A stretch of DNA of 64,000 bases from Acidobacteriaceae bacterium (GCA_027452245.1 DAIDGW010000090.1:1-64000); one strand, 5' to 3'; positions 9,198-19,965 are shown, numbered from the stretch's first letter. The notes: generated by a model from the letters alone, not told the origin. Numbers and translations are program-made.

Positions 9198-9800
9198 ATG
9201 CTCAGGATTTCTTTATGCATCACCTTATTTTGTGGGGCTGCTGTTATGGCTGCCTCTCAGGTTGCGTATCCACCGCAGGAGGTCGACGTCGGCAATCTAC
9301 CGCTCATCAGGGCGGAGTCCACATCTGGGTCAGACGTTCTGGCCGCTTCGGTCGCGACCGTTTTGCATAACGAAGTTCTCTGTTGCGGCCGCAATTCCGC
9401 TCTCCGCGATACGGTCTTATCCAGCGATCCTTCTTCCCTGAAAGAGGTTGCCTCGACGCTGCAGGGGAAGCACCTGCTCTCCGATGGCCGTTCATTCACA
9501 ATGATGGCGGAATTCTGGCCAGCAGCTTCGGTGAATTCCGATCAAATCATCAACGCGCTAATGAATCAGCACGCCTTAGTCATGGAATGGAATTCGCACA
9601 TCTATGTTGTTTACGGAGTCATCTTCAACGAAAGTGTTTCTTACAATGGCGCGGCGACGCAGAAGAACAATGTCATCCAGGAACTTCTGCTCATCGACCC
9701 GCGCTATTCCGACGCCCGCCGCAACGCCTTTTTCGATCGCAGCACGGATCGATGGGACGATGTCCAGGGCTTGCTTTATCTGAAGGCGAAACTCCCCTAG
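9198..9800 (+). CDS. Secreted papain-like (C39-type) fold protein, probably inactive
   Basis: Protein of 200 aa with a signal peptide (about residues 1-18) and a good ribosome site (AGGAG seven bases before the ATG). The pattern of a helix SDVLAASVATVLHNEV followed much later by HIYVVYGVIFNE and LLLIDPRY is that of C39-like papain-fold peptidases, where Cys, His and Asp form the active site. His and Asp have good candidates. The position where Cys would start the helix reads Ser/Asp, so the nucleophile appears lost, unless the later Cys-Cys pair (VLCCGRN) takes its role. Assignment is by pattern only. It stands alone between a kinase and a lactonase gene. Confidence 0.5.
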   Translation: MLRISLCITLFCGAAVMAASQVAYPPQEVDVGNLPLIRAESTSGSDVLAASVATVLHNEVLCCGRNSALRDTVLSSDPSSLKEVASTLQGKHLLSDGRSFTMMAEFWPAASVNSDQIINALMNQHALVMEWNSHIYVVYGVIFNESVSYNGAATQKNNVIQELLLIDPRYSDARRNAFFDRSTDRWDDVQGLLYLKAKLP

Positions 9801-9857
9801 AGGCGAGGTATTGCTCGCCTGACCATCGGCCCGCCGAATCGTGACGGAGTCCGTATA

Positions 9858-10766
9858 ATGTCCGGCAAACAGGAATCCACGGAATTCGCCATGCGATTAT
9901 TTTCGCCTTCCCCTGGAAGCCGCCTCTTGTGTAGATACCCGGCCACTACCATCCTGCTGCTTGTTGGTTCCGCCCTGATGCTTGTGGCGCAATTGCAACC
10001 CAGCTATGAGGTTTATGCACTCCGTTACGCGACGCTGCCGGGCTTCCCCGTTTCGGAGTTGGTTGCCGGAGCCAATCCGAATCGCAAGATCGATATTGCG
10101 ATGATGATCTGGTTGGTGCGCGGCAATGGCCGGAATATCCTCGTCGACTCCGGTTTCTATCACGAGCGGTTCTTTAAAGACTGGGAGGTGAAGGATTTCA
10201 CCAAGCCTTCGGAGACGCTCAGCCGCGTTGGCCTCAAGCCTGAAGACATTACAGACGTGATCATTACCCACATGCACTGGGATCATGCCGATGGCATGGA
10301 CCTGTTTCCCAATGCCCGCATTTGGATCCAGAAAGACGAGTTGGAGTACTACGCCGGAGAAGCCTGGCAAGCGAAGGAGACCCACGGCGGTATCGACGCC
10401 GACGATCTACTCACCGCGGTCAAACTCAATACTGAGGGCCGGCTCGGACTGGTGCAAGGCGACACTCGAGAGATCATTCCCGGCATTACCTGCTACATCG
10501 GCGGCAAGCATACGTATCAGTCGCAATATGTTGGAGTGAGAACGAAGGCGGGAACCGTTGTTCTCGCGAGCGACAACGTGTATTTATACGAGAACCTGGA
10601 GCGCCATGCTCCTATTGGGGAGACGCTCGATGCGGGTTCCAACCTGCGGGCGCAGGATCGTATGAAGCAGATTGCATCGCGTCCCGGTTTGATCGTGCCC
10701 GGCCACGATCCGGCAGTTTTTGACAAGTTTCCCAGTTCCACGCCGGGTGTTGCGAAGATCGAGTAA
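9858..10766 (+). CDS. Exported metallo-beta-lactamase-fold hydrolase, lactonase-like
   Basis: Metallo-beta-lactamase superfamily hydrolase of 302 aa. The zinc motif is complete (THMHWDHADG, that is H-x-H-x-D-H) with later ligands in GGKHTYQSQYV, LASDN and a final VPGHDP. This arrangement is that of the AiiA-like N-acyl-homoserine-lactonase branch. A hydrophobic segment at about residues 32-48 (TTILLLVGSALMLVAQL) looks like a signal peptide or anchor. A start at the second ATG (9891) would give a more usual signal; the ATG at 9858 has an upstream GGAG. Quorum-quenching activity is possible but the family includes other lactonases and hydrolases. Confidence 0.75.
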   Translation: MSGKQESTEFAMRLFSPSPGSRLLCRYPATTILLLVGSALMLVAQLQPSYEVYALRYATLPGFPVSELVAGANPNRKIDIAMMIWLVRGNGRNILVDSGFYHERFFKDWEVKDFTKPSETLSRVGLKPEDITDVIITHMHWDHADGMDLFPNARIWIQKDELEYYAGEAWQAKETHGGIDADDLLTAVKLNTEGRLGLVQGDTREIIPGITCYIGGKHTYQSQYVGVRTKAGTVVLASDNVYLYENLERHAPIGETLDAGSNLRAQDRMKQIASRPGLIVPGHDPAVFDKFPSSTPGVAKIE

Positions 10767-10806
10767 TCTTGCGCCCTTGCCACCGACCGTGAAAAGATCA
10801 CCAGCG

Positions 10807-11064
10807 ATGAAACTGACGGTATATTCCGCCGCCTGGTGTCCTGATTGCCGCGAAGCCAAGCGCTTCCTCAACAAACACAACATTCCCTTTGAAGAAATCG
10901 ACATTGAAAACACTCCTGGTGCGAGCGACGAAGTGATCCGCCACACCGGGAAGCGTGCCATCCCGCAGTTTGTGATTGATGGCGAATGGGTACAACCTTA
11001 TCAGCCGGGCCGCGGATTTCTTTATGACGAGATGTCCGCTCGCTTGGGCATTGATAACGGCTGA
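10807..11064 (+). CDS. Glutaredoxin-like protein
   Basis: Small thioredoxin-fold redox protein of 85 aa. It begins MKLTVYSAAW with the active-site motif C-P-D-C at residues 11-14, and has the cis-Pro region RAIPQFVIDGEWV that contacts glutathione or substrate. The family uses the Cys pair to reduce disulfides or ribonucleotide reductase. The frame is open further upstream, but homologous proteins begin at this ATG, just before the first beta strand. It follows the lactonase gene by 40 bases and may share its transcript. Confidence 0.85.
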   Translation: MKLTVYSAAWCPDCREAKRFLNKHNIPFEEIDIENTPGASDEVIRHTGKRAIPQFVIDGEWVQPYQPGRGFLYDEMSARLGIDNG

Positions 11065-11259
11065 GTCAGGGCGGCCACCAGTTACTCTGGTCATTTCCGA
11101 TCGTATAAACCCCGCTAGATCGTCAGGTCTCGCCTGTACATCGTCTTCGGTAACGTCGTCAGAGTTCGGTACCCCGAGGGAAGATAGCGTTCCACTACCC
11201 GGATCTTTGCCATTTCCCAATGCAAATGGCTGGGCAGCGTTGAACAGGCGAGTACGTCC

Positions 11260-12240
11260 ATGGGCCAACCGGAGATTCCGCCGCAGGAAACCAATGTCTG
11301 TGACAGCTGGCAGCAGTTTGTGCAGGGACTGCTGGCCATCGTCATGGTCATTGGCGCTATCGCGATGTTCCATTATTATTCGCCGCGAACAGCGGAAGTC
11401 GAGCCCACCAGCGATCTACAGAAGGAAATTCGGGAACTCACGGCTGAAGTGCAGGCTCTCAAGCAGGAACAGGATATGCCCGCGACGGTGTTGAACCGTT
11501 ACCGCAATTCGATTGGATATATCTACGGAGTGTACGATGTCACATTTCCGAACCAGCAGCCTTCAATTCGGGCCCGCGTGTCGGGCACTGGCTTTCTGGT
11601 TCGCGACCACCTGATCGTGACTAACCGCCATGTTGCCGAACCGTGGTTTGGTGATGCGGATTCGGAAAACCTGATCGATCGGGGCGCCAAGCCGGTACTG
11701 GAGAGCCTGGTGATCTTCTTTCCGGGATCGCCGACTCCCGTGAATGTGTCTCGCGCCGCCGTTTCTTCCAGTGCCGATCTCGCAGTGCTCCGCGCAGACA
11801 ACGCGCCGCAAGTTCGGAGCTTGACCATTTTGCCTCTGGCGAAGGCGCCGGGAGCCCCGGGCGATCTGGTCACAGTTCTGGGATATCCGATGGGTATCGC
11901 GGGAATGGTCGCGAAGTCGCCGACCGAAATTTACCAGCGGATGGCTTACCGCCATAACGACATTACCGCAGCCAGCGAACTGGCCGCACTAGCGCTCATC
12001 CGCCCGTCAGCCACGTGCGGACATCTCGGAGACGTCGTCGGCGATAAGCTGATCTATGACGCTCCCACGGCGCATGGCGGAAGCGGAGGGCCTGTGTTTA
12101 ATGACCGGGGCGAGGTCATCGGCGTTAACGCTGCCTACATGGACGGTTTTTCCGGCGGAACGATCGGGATTTCGGTCGAAGCTCTTCGCCCACTGCTCAT
12201 GGCGGCCGCCGGCCAGAGCGGCTCCGCGGAGCAGAAATAA
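11260..12240 (+). CDS. Membrane-anchored trypsin-like serine protease (S1C/DegP-like)
   Basis: Protein of 326 aa with one N-terminal membrane helix at about residues 25-42 (LLAIVMVIGAIAMFHYY), a short coiled segment (LQKEIRELTAEVQALKQEQ), then a chymotrypsin-fold domain. The catalytic triad can be read: His in VTNRHVAEPW, Asp in SSADLAVLRAD, Ser in HGGSGGPVFND. No PDZ domain follows, unlike DegP/HtrA. It is probably a periplasm-facing quality-control or regulatory protease. The start is chosen at the ATG giving the membrane anchor; the ribosome site is weak. Confidence 0.85.
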   Translation: MGQPEIPPQETNVCDSWQQFVQGLLAIVMVIGAIAMFHYYSPRTAEVEPTSDLQKEIRELTAEVQALKQEQDMPATVLNRYRNSIGYIYGVYDVTFPNQQPSIRARVSGTGFLVRDHLIVTNRHVAEPWFGDADSENLIDRGAKPVLESLVIFFPGSPTPVNVSRAAVSSSADLAVLRADNAPQVRSLTILPLAKAPGAPGDLVTVLGYPMGIAGMVAKSPTEIYQRMAYRHNDITAASELAALALIRPSATCGHLGDVVGDKLIYDAPTAHGGSGGPVFNDRGEVIGVNAAYMDGFSGGTIGISVEALRPLLMAAAGQSGSAEQK

Positions 12241-12259
12241 GTCGGGACCTTTCCTGAAA

Positions 12260-13228
12260 TCATGCCGCGGTTTTCTCGAAGAACAGCTCGATGTCGTTGA
12301 CTTCATGATCGCTCAACTGCAGGGTTCCGGCGCGCATCACACCGTCCGCCTGCCGGGCATTCCGTGCGCCGACGATAGCGCCGGTAACTGCAGGGTTGCG
12401 AAGCGTCCAGGCAATTGCCACTTCGCCGACCGAACGATGGTGCCTCTTGGCGATTTCCTGAAGAACTTCGACCAGTGCCAGGTTCCGTGAAAGATTCGGT
12501 TCGGTGAAATCCTCGTGGGCGCGACGCCAGTCATCTTTCGGCAGCCTTGAGGCGCGTTCGCGCGTCATTGCCCCGGTGAGCATTCCAGAGGCCATGGGCG
12601 AGTACACGATCACTCCGACATTGTGGCGCAGGCAATAAGGCAGGATGTCTTCCTCAATTTCGCGGTGGATGAGTGAATATTTCGGCTGTAGAGATGTCAC
12701 ATGAGCAATGGCCTGTGCTCTCTGCATCTGCTTTACATCGAAGTTTGAGACGCCAATCCAGCGTACTTTGCCTGCCCGCTTCAAGTCGGCCATAGTGGAC
12801 CATGCCTCTTCGAGCATGGACGAATCTGGATCGGGCGGCCAGTGCATTTGATAAAGATCGATGGTTTCGACGCTCAACCGGCGCAGGCTGGCTTCAACTT
12901 CCCCCCGGATGGATTGTGCGCTGTGCACCTTTTGCACATTGCCTTGGTTGTCCCAGCGCAGCGAACACTTGGTGAAAATGTAGGGTTTTGCGCCGGTCCA
13001 GCTTTTGAGGGCGCGTGCAACCACTTCTTCTGAATGTCCAAGGCCGTAGACTGCTGCGGTGTCGATCCAGTTCACGCCCAATTCGAGCGCTCGGTGGATT
13101 GCGGATGAGGAATCGCTGTCGTCCTGCGATCCCCAGGCAAATTGCCATCCTGATCCGCCGAGGGCCCAGGCTCCAAAGCCGACGGACGTAATGTGAAGGT
13201 CTGAGTTGCCAAGCTGGCGAGTTTGCAT
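12260..13228 (-). CDS. Aldo/keto reductase
   Basis: NADPH-dependent TIM-barrel oxidoreductase of 322 aa. It contains the catalytic Asp/Tyr motif (WIDTAAVYGLGHSEEVVARAL), Lys in PYIFTKCSLRWD, and His in YQMHWPPDP. Cofactor-binding segments are GVSNFDVKQM and VGARNARQ. The enzyme reduces aldehydes or ketones; the substrate is unknown. The start has a strong AAGGAG seven bases upstream. It is divergent from the gamma-glutamyltransferase gene. Confidence 0.92.
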   Translation of the reverse strand: MQTRQLGNSDLHITSVGFGAWALGGSGWQFAWGSQDDSDSSSAIHRALELGVNWIDTAAVYGLGHSEEVVARALKSWTGAKPYIFTKCSLRWDNQGNVQKVHSAQSIRGEVEASLRRLSVETIDLYQMHWPPDPDSSMLEEAWSTMADLKRAGKVRWIGVSNFDVKQMQRAQAIAHVTSLQPKYSLIHREIEEDILPYCLRHNVGVIVYSPMASGMLTGAMTRERASRLPKDDWRRAHEDFTEPNLSRNLALVEVLQEIAKRHHRSVGEVAIAWTLRNPAVTGAIVGARNARQADGVMRAGTLQLSDHEVNDIELFFEKTAA

Positions 13229-13411
13229 TGCAATTCTCCTTTAAGCGTTGGATTACCCGGCGCACCTGTCCGATGCAGCGGAAATCGCGGAAAATCAGCT
13301 CGGCGAACGGGCGACCGCGACGAGACGTCACTGTGCCAGCCCAGATTTGACTCCCCTTCCGCTGCTGGGCTAGCCTCAAAGTTCGCCTTAAGTACAGGGT
13401 TAGTGTCTTCT

Positions 13412-15175
13412 ATGAGAATCCAGCGAAGTTTATTTCTGGCGTGGTGGCTGGTTGCCTTAATCGCATGCTCCTTGCCGAGGGCGGCGGCGTCAGATTATCC
13501 CGTCCACGCGCAGCACGCAATGGTGGTGAGCGTGCATGAATTGGCATCCCAGGCTGGCAGCAAAATCATGCAGCAGGGCGGCAACGCAATTGACGCTGCG
13601 GTCGCCACCGGATTCACTCTGGCCGTGGTGCATTCTCCGGCCGGGAACCTTGGTGGAGGCGGATTCATGCTGATCCGCATGGCAGATGGGACGGCACATT
13701 TTCTCGATTATCGGGAGACTGCTCCCGCCGCTGCTACCGCGAAGATGTATTTGGATGGGCAGGGGAATGTGATTCCCGACGCGAGCATCATTGGTTATAG
13801 AGCCATTGCCGTTCCCGGGTCAGTCGCAGGAATGGTTTACGCCGAGCGGAAATATGGCAAGCTCGGACTCAAGGCCGTGATGGCCCCTGCCATCGAGTTA
13901 GCGCGAAATGGATTTCCTCTGAGTTGGGGCGAAGCGCACGATTTTCAGAACGATGAGTATCTGGGCAAGTTCGCCGCGTCCCGCCACATCTTTCAGCGCG
14001 ATGGAAACTACTACAAGGCGGGAGAGACGTTCCGGCAGCCCGAACTGGCTCGTACGTTAGAACGGATCTCGCAAAACCCGGATGATTTTTATCACGGCGC
14101 CATGGCCCGCGAACTTGCGGCCGCAATCCAGAAAGGCGGAGGCCTGATTACAGCTGAAGATCTGGCGCATTATCAGGTCAAGGAGCGGGAGCCGGTTCAC
14201 GGAACGTATCGTGGATATGAAGTCATCAGTTCGCCTCCACCTTCATCGGGGGGAACGGTTCTCATCGAATCGCTGAATATTCTTGAAGGCTATAACCTCG
14301 CTGCGATGGGCGAGCGGTCGTCGCAATCGATTCACTACATTACCGAGGCTTTCCGCCGCGCATTCTTTGATCGGGCGGAGTTTCTGGGCGATCCGGACTT
14401 CGGCAAGATCCCCGTGGCACAATTGATCGACAAGCATTATGCCGAAGCCTGGCGCGAATCGATTGAGCCCACGCGAGCGAGTCCCAGCAAAGATTTGAAG
14501 CGTCCCGCCATCTTCAGCCAGCTCGAACAATATGCTGAACTGCATCCCCAGCCCCAGGACTGGCATGAAGGACAGCACACGACGCACTACTCGGTCGTCG
14601 ATGCAGAAGGGAATGCCGTTGCCGTGACGACAACGATCAACGACTGGTTCGGATCCCGCGTCACCGCCGATGGGCTGGGATTCCTGCTGAACGATGAAAT
14701 GGATGATTTTTCCGCCAAGGCGGGTGTTCCCAATTCTGACGGTTTAATCCAGGGTTCTGCCAATGCCATTGCGCCGGGCAAACGGCCGCTTTCTTCCATG
14801 ACTCCGACGATCGTGGCTCGTGATGGCAAGACCGTGATGGTGCTGGGTTCGCCCGGAAGTTCGAAAATCATTACAACGGTCGCCAATGTCATCATCGGCG
14901 TTGTCGATTATGGAATGAACATTCAGGAGTCCGTAAACGCGCCGCGCTTTCACAATCAGTGGCTGCCCGACGTTTTGTACGTCGAAAAATGGTTTTCGCC
15001 CGACACGATCAGCGCGTTGCAGGGGATGGGATACAAGGTGCAGTTCGGCCTTGGTGAGGGCTCCGAAGTCTCGCCGTACTGGAGCGATGCCGAGTGCATT
15101 GCGGTCGATCCAAAGACCGGGGATCGTCTGGGCGCTCCTGACGGACGGAATAACGGCAAGGCCGTGGGATACTAG
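13412..15175 (+). CDS. ggt: Gamma-glutamyltransferase
   Basis: Periplasmic N-terminal-nucleophile enzyme of 587 aa that hydrolyses or transfers the gamma-glutamyl group of glutathione. A signal peptide covers residues 1-28 (LAWWLVALIACSLPRAAAS). The proenzyme cleavage and active site is H-T-T-H-Y-S-V-V-D with the catalytic Thr at about residue 390, the usual position in the family. Further conserved parts are GNAIDAAVATGFTLAVVHS, GNLGGGGFML and PGKRPLSSMTPTIV. The frame is open 63 codons upstream of the chosen ATG, but the signal peptide fixes the start at 13412. It is probably monocistronic. Confidence 0.93.
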   Translation: MRIQRSLFLAWWLVALIACSLPRAAASDYPVHAQHAMVVSVHELASQAGSKIMQQGGNAIDAAVATGFTLAVVHSPAGNLGGGGFMLIRMADGTAHFLDYRETAPAAATAKMYLDGQGNVIPDASIIGYRAIAVPGSVAGMVYAERKYGKLGLKAVMAPAIELARNGFPLSWGEAHDFQNDEYLGKFAASRHIFQRDGNYYKAGETFRQPELARTLERISQNPDDFYHGAMARELAAAIQKGGGLITAEDLAHYQVKEREPVHGTYRGYEVISSPPPSSGGTVLIESLNILEGYNLAAMGERSSQSIHYITEAFRRAFFDRAEFLGDPDFGKIPVAQLIDKHYAEAWRESIEPTRASPSKDLKRPAIFSQLEQYAELHPQPQDWHEGQHTTHYSVVDAEGNAVAVTTTINDWFGSRVTADGLGFLLNDEMDDFSAKAGVPNSDGLIQGSANAIAPGKRPLSSMTPTIVARDGKTVMVLGSPGSSKIITTVANVIIGVVDYGMNIQESVNAPRFHNQWLPDVLYVEKWFSPDTISALQGMGYKVQFGLGEGSEVSPYWSDAECIAVDPKTGDRLGAPDGRNNGKAVGY

Positions 15176-15253
15176 ATAGGAATTCTGGTTCAGGGCCTCA
15201 CTTGCATTTGAGTCGATCCGCCACCGCAATTCGGAAGTTTTCATAGGACCGCC

Positions 15254-16075
15254 ATGGTAAGAGCAGTTTCCACATATTTGTATGTTAAAGAGCGGCTGCA
15301 TCCGGGAATTCTGGACGGACTGGTACGCAGCGGCGTGCAAGCCATCGAGATCTTCGCCGCCCGACAGCACATCGATTACGCGAATCGCAAAGCCCACGTC
15401 AAGGAAATCGCCGAGTGGTTTCGCGGCAGTGGCGTGCCCCTGAATTCCGTGCATTCTCCGTTATTTGCGGACTACGAGTGGGGACGCACCGGGGCGCCTC
15501 CCGTAAACATCTGTTCCACCGATCGCGCCGGCCGAGTTGAAGCCATGGACGAAGTGAAACGCGCGCTGGAGATTGCCGAGCAAATTCCTTTCCGCTTTTT
15601 GATTCAGCATCTGGGCACTCCCAACGAATCGTTCAGCGACAAGAAGTTCGAAGCCGCCATGACTTCGATCGAACACCTGCGCGCGTTCGCCAAGCCGTTA
15701 GGAGTCCGGCTTCTGCTGGAGAATATTCCGAATGAACTTTCGGCTCCCGACAAACTGGTAGAAATGATTCAGACCGCCCATTTCGATGATGTGGGGATTT
15801 GTTTCGATTTCGGGCACGCGAACATGATGAGTTCGGTGCGCGAGGTCTTTGAGATCCTGCGTAACCACATCCGTTCGACCCACGTTCACGACAACGACCG
15901 TATGAAAGATTCGCATCTTTGGCCCGGTGCAGGAACGATCGACTGGAAGGAAGCGATGGAATTGTTGCGCTCTGCCCCGCAAACGCCGGCATTGCTCTTC
16001 GAACTGGAACACGACGATAAAGTGAATCCGCTGGAGAAGTTGCCTGGAGCCTTTGAGAAGCTGGAAACAGCTTAA
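15254..16075 (+). CDS. TIM-barrel sugar phosphate isomerase/epimerase-like protein
   Basis: Protein of 273 aa of the xylose-isomerase-like/AP-endonuclease-2 superfamily. Metal-ligand segments of the TIM barrel are visible: IQHLGTPNE, LLLENIPNE, VGICFDFGHANM, STHVHDNDR, HLWPGAGTIDW and a terminal ELEHDD. These proteins isomerise or epimerise sugars or cyclic polyols; the substrate cannot be told. An AGGA lies five bases before the ATG. It is followed by an inverted-repeat region and asnS. Confidence 0.85.
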   Translation: MVRAVSTYLYVKERLHPGILDGLVRSGVQAIEIFAARQHIDYANRKAHVKEIAEWFRGSGVPLNSVHSPLFADYEWGRTGAPPVNICSTDRAGRVEAMDEVKRALEIAEQIPFRFLIQHLGTPNESFSDKKFEAAMTSIEHLRAFAKPLGVRLLLENIPNELSAPDKLVEMIQTAHFDDVGICFDFGHANMMSSVREVFEILRNHIRSTHVHDNDRMKDSHLWPGAGTIDWKEAMELLRSAPQTPALLFELEHDDKVNPLEKLPGAFEKLETA

Positions 16076-16085
16076 AGAACGTTGA

Positions 16086-16168
16086 ATCATTGGGTAATTT
16101 TGTAATCGGGTAATTTGAAATTTGCGAGCTTGCAATTTCGCTTTTCGATTACCAAATTATCCGATGAT
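16086..16168. repeat. Imperfect inverted repeat (REP-like) before asnS
   Basis: Two 23-base arms (16086-16108 and 16146-16168) are inverted copies with 20 of 23 positions matching; the core is GGGTAATTTTGTAATC. A second small stem, built on GAAATT and AATTTC, sits between them. The element ends 17 bases before the asnS ATG. A related inverted repeat lies just after asnS (17515-17577), and both share (A)ATTAC-x-AAATTAC units. It is much more AT-rich than its surroundings. Confidence 0.7.
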
Positions 16169-16185
16169 GCAATGGCAAAATTTCT

Positions 16186-17508
16186 ATGTTTCCCATAAGC
16201 ACGATTGCAGATATCGGCAAGCACGAAGGCCAGTCGGTCACGATCCGCGGCTGGCTCTATAACCTGCGTGAGAGCGGAAAGCTTTTGTTCCCCCAGTTCC
16301 GTGATGGTTCCGGCATTATTCAGGGAGTTGTTCCCAAAAACGCCGTTCCTCTGGAGGTCTTTGAGGCCATTAAGTCGCTGACGCAGGAGTCGAGCGTCAT
16401 TGTCGAGGGAAAGGTTCGCGCCGACAAGCGGGCGCCTGGTGGATACGAACTTGACGTTGCGAATGTCCAAGTCGTACAGCGTGTTCCGGAAGAGACTCCG
16501 TATCCCATCACTCCTAAAGAACATGGCACTGATTTCCTGATGGAGCACCGCCATCTGTGGGTGCGTTCGCAGCGCCAGGCGGCCATTCTTCGCGTGCGCG
16601 CCGAAATTATCCGTGCGGCGCGGACCTTCTTCGACGAGCGCGGATTCGTTCTGACCGATCCGCCCATCATCACTCCGGCAGCGTGTGAAGGCACGACCAC
16701 GCTGTTTCCCGTTGACTATTTCGAAGAGCAGGCGTTCCTCACGCAATCGGGCCAGCTCTACATCGAAGCCATGGCGATGGCCTTGGGCAAGGTCTATTCC
16801 TTCGGACCTACCTTCCGCGCGGAAAAATCCAAGACTCGCCGGCATCTCACCGAGTTCTGGATGGTCGAACCCGAAATCGCGTACGCCGATCTCGATGACC
16901 TCATGAAGTTGGCGGAAGAGTTCATCAGTTACATCGTGCAACGCTGCGTCGAGCGCCGTCGCGCGGATCTACAAACCATTGGCCGCGATGTGGCCAAACT
17001 CGAGAAAGTCGAGCCGCCCTTTCCTCGGGTCAGCTATGACGAAGCTGTGAAGATGCTGCAGGAAGGGCATGCCAAGGGAGCGGTTGAGTCAAAATTTGAA
17101 TGGGGCGGTGACTTCGGCTCCCCCGACGAGACTTATCTTTCCGCCCAGTTCGACAAGCCGGTGATGGTTCACCGATATCCCGCGAAAGTAAAGGCGTTTT
17201 ATATGGAGCCCGACCCGCAGCGGCCCGAGTTGGCACTCTGTGTCGATGTGCTCGCGCCCGAAGGCTACGGAGAGATCATCGGCGGATCGCAGCGTATGGC
17301 TTCGCACGATTTATTGCTGCAGCGCATTCACGAGCATGGCCTTCCCGAGGAAGCGTTCAAGTGGTACTTGGATTTGCGCAAGTACGGTAGCGTCCCGCAC
17401 AGCGGGTTCGGCATGGGTATAGAACGTGCCGTCGCCTGGATCTGCGGGCTGGAGCATGTTCGCGAAACGATACCGTTTCCGCGAATGCTGTACCGGCTGT
17501 ATCCGTAA
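16186..17508 (+). CDS. asnS: Asparaginyl-tRNA synthetase
   Basis: Class IIb aminoacyl-tRNA synthetase of 440 aa that charges tRNA-Asn. The N-terminal OB-fold anticodon domain is present ([20 protein letters not shown]). Class II motif 2 reads [16 protein letters not shown] and motif 3 reads [15 protein letters not shown], near the C-terminus. The [20 protein letters not shown] region is typical of AsnRS. Aspartyl-tRNA synthetase of the archaeal type is the nearest alternative. No clear Shine-Dalgarno is present, perhaps because the repeat element reaches almost to the start codon. Confidence 0.9.
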   Translation: MFPISTIADIGKHEGQSVTIRGWLYNLRESGKLLFPQFRDGSGIIQGVVPKNAVPLEVFEAIKSLTQESSVIVEGKVRADKRAPGGYELDVANVQVVQRVPEETPYPITPKEHGTDFLMEHRHLWVRSQRQAAILRVRAEIIRAARTFFDERGFVLTDPPIITPAACEGTTTLFPVDYFEEQAFLTQSGQLYIEAMAMALGKVYSFGPTFRAEKSKTRRHLTEFWMVEPEIAYADLDDLMKLAEEFISYIVQRCVERRRADLQTIGRDVAKLEKVEPPFPRVSYDEAVKMLQEGHAKGAVESKFEWGGDFGSPDETYLSAQFDKPVMVHRYPAKVKAFYMEPDPQRPELALCVDVLAPEGYGEIIGGSQRMASHDLLLQRIHEHGLPEEAFKWYLDLRKYGSVPHSGFGMGIERAVAWICGLEHVRETIPFPRMLYRLYP

Positions 17509-17514
17509 AAGCAT

Positions 17515-17577
17515 TTGGTAACTTAGTAATTGAGAAGGTCGTAATCCCTAGGTTTTTCTTAATTACCAAATTACGAA
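17515..17577. repeat. Imperfect inverted repeat (REP-like) after asnS
   Basis: Arms 17515-17536 and 17556-17577 match as inverted repeats at 18 of 22 positions. A further partial unit (CAATTACAAAATTC) follows at about 17584. The units resemble those of the element before asnS. It may act as a transcription attenuator, but there is no terminal T-run after the right arm. Confidence 0.65.
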
Positions 17578-17610
17578 GGTTCCCAATTACAAAATTCGAC
17601 TGGGTCCACG

Positions 17611-18552
17611 ATGACTACAACCAGCTCCTCGACGAACGCTAACGCCAAACGAATCCGCGTCATCGGTGTACCTCTCGACCTCGGCCAATCGCGCCGCGGT
17701 GTCGACATGGGACCCTCAGCGGTCCGTGTTGCCGGCCTGGAAGCTCGTCTCGAGGCCCTGGGGCACGAGGTCGAGGATGGTGGAAATGCACCCGTCGCCA
17801 TCCCCGAGCAGAAAAAAGAAGGATCGACGCACGCCAAGTATCTCAAGGAAATCACCGCAACCTGCACCAAGCACGCCGAGCTGATCGTCAAGACGCTGGA
17901 GTCCGGGAGGGTGCCGCTCACGCTGGGCGGCGATCACTCCATTGCGGCCGGTACAGTTTCCGGCGTCGCCGAATATTATCGTCGGCAAAATCAGCACATC
18001 GGATTGATCTGGATCGATGCGCATACGGACATCAACACTCCTGATACTTCACCCAGCGGCAACGTGCATGGCATGCCCCTAGCCGCAATCATGGGTCTTG
18101 GGCCGCCGGAACTCTCCAATATTTTTAATTTCTCTCCGAAAGTGAAGCCGGAGAACTGCGTGCTGGTGGGCGTGCGCGATATCGACGCTATCGAGAAGGA
18201 GAACGTTCGCCGTGCTGGAATCGGCGTGTTCACCATGCGCGACATCGACGAACGTGGCATGCGCACCGTGATGGAGGAGGCGCTGCGCATGGCTGGACGC
18301 GGCACGGCCGGTTATCACATCTCGCTCGACATGGATTGGATCGATCCGGAAGACGCACCGGGCGTGGGAACTCCGGTGCGGGGCGGCGCGACTTATCGCG
18401 AAGCCCATCTCGCCATGGAAATCATCGCCGACCATGGACGCATGCTGAGCATGGAAATAGTCGAAGTCAATCCGGTTATCGACGAGCACAACCGCACGGC
18501 CAACCTGGCGGTCGAGTTGGCGCTGTCAGCGTTTGGGAAAAAGATCCTGTAG
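17611..18552 (+). CDS. rocF: Arginase (ureohydrolase family)
   Basis: Binuclear manganese enzyme of 313 aa that hydrolyses arginine to ornithine and urea. Metal motifs are complete: GGDHSIAAG, WIDAHTDINTP (D-A-H-x-D) and SLDMDWIDPEDAPGVGTP (D-x-D). The segment SPSGNVHGMPLA, which positions the guanidinium substrate, and the N-terminal GVPLDLGQSRRGVDMGP favour arginase over agmatinase. The gene stands after the second asnS repeat and 85 bases before ddl. Confidence 0.9.
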   Translation: MTTTSSSTNANAKRIRVIGVPLDLGQSRRGVDMGPSAVRVAGLEARLEALGHEVEDGGNAPVAIPEQKKEGSTHAKYLKEITATCTKHAELIVKTLESGRVPLTLGGDHSIAAGTVSGVAEYYRRQNQHIGLIWIDAHTDINTPDTSPSGNVHGMPLAAIMGLGPPELSNIFNFSPKVKPENCVLVGVRDIDAIEKENVRRAGIGVFTMRDIDERGMRTVMEEALRMAGRGTAGYHISLDMDWIDPEDAPGVGTPVRGGATYREAHLAMEIIADHGRMLSMEIVEVNPVIDEHNRTANLAVELALSAFGKKIL

Positions 18553-18637
18553 TCACTGCTGTGCTCAGCCGTGAACAAGAGCCCGAACCTTACCTGTGAT
18601 TGACGCACAACTCTCTCCGCGTCCACACTGAACAGTC

Positions 18638-19822
<1,185 letters not shown>

Positions 19823-19965
19823 ACGGAGTGCCGTCATTCCGAAGAGCTATGCGACCGGAAATCCGCTTCCATTCGGACGGAAAAGCAGATTCTCGCCGCT
19901 GGCGCTCGGAACGATAAACTTCGAAGGCAATTTCCGTACTGCACACTAGAGCGGACCGGCCGCGC

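Noticed and set aside
16087..16941. Long minus-strand open frame through asnS
   Set aside because: It is antisense to a certain gene and has no family features; it results from codon bias.
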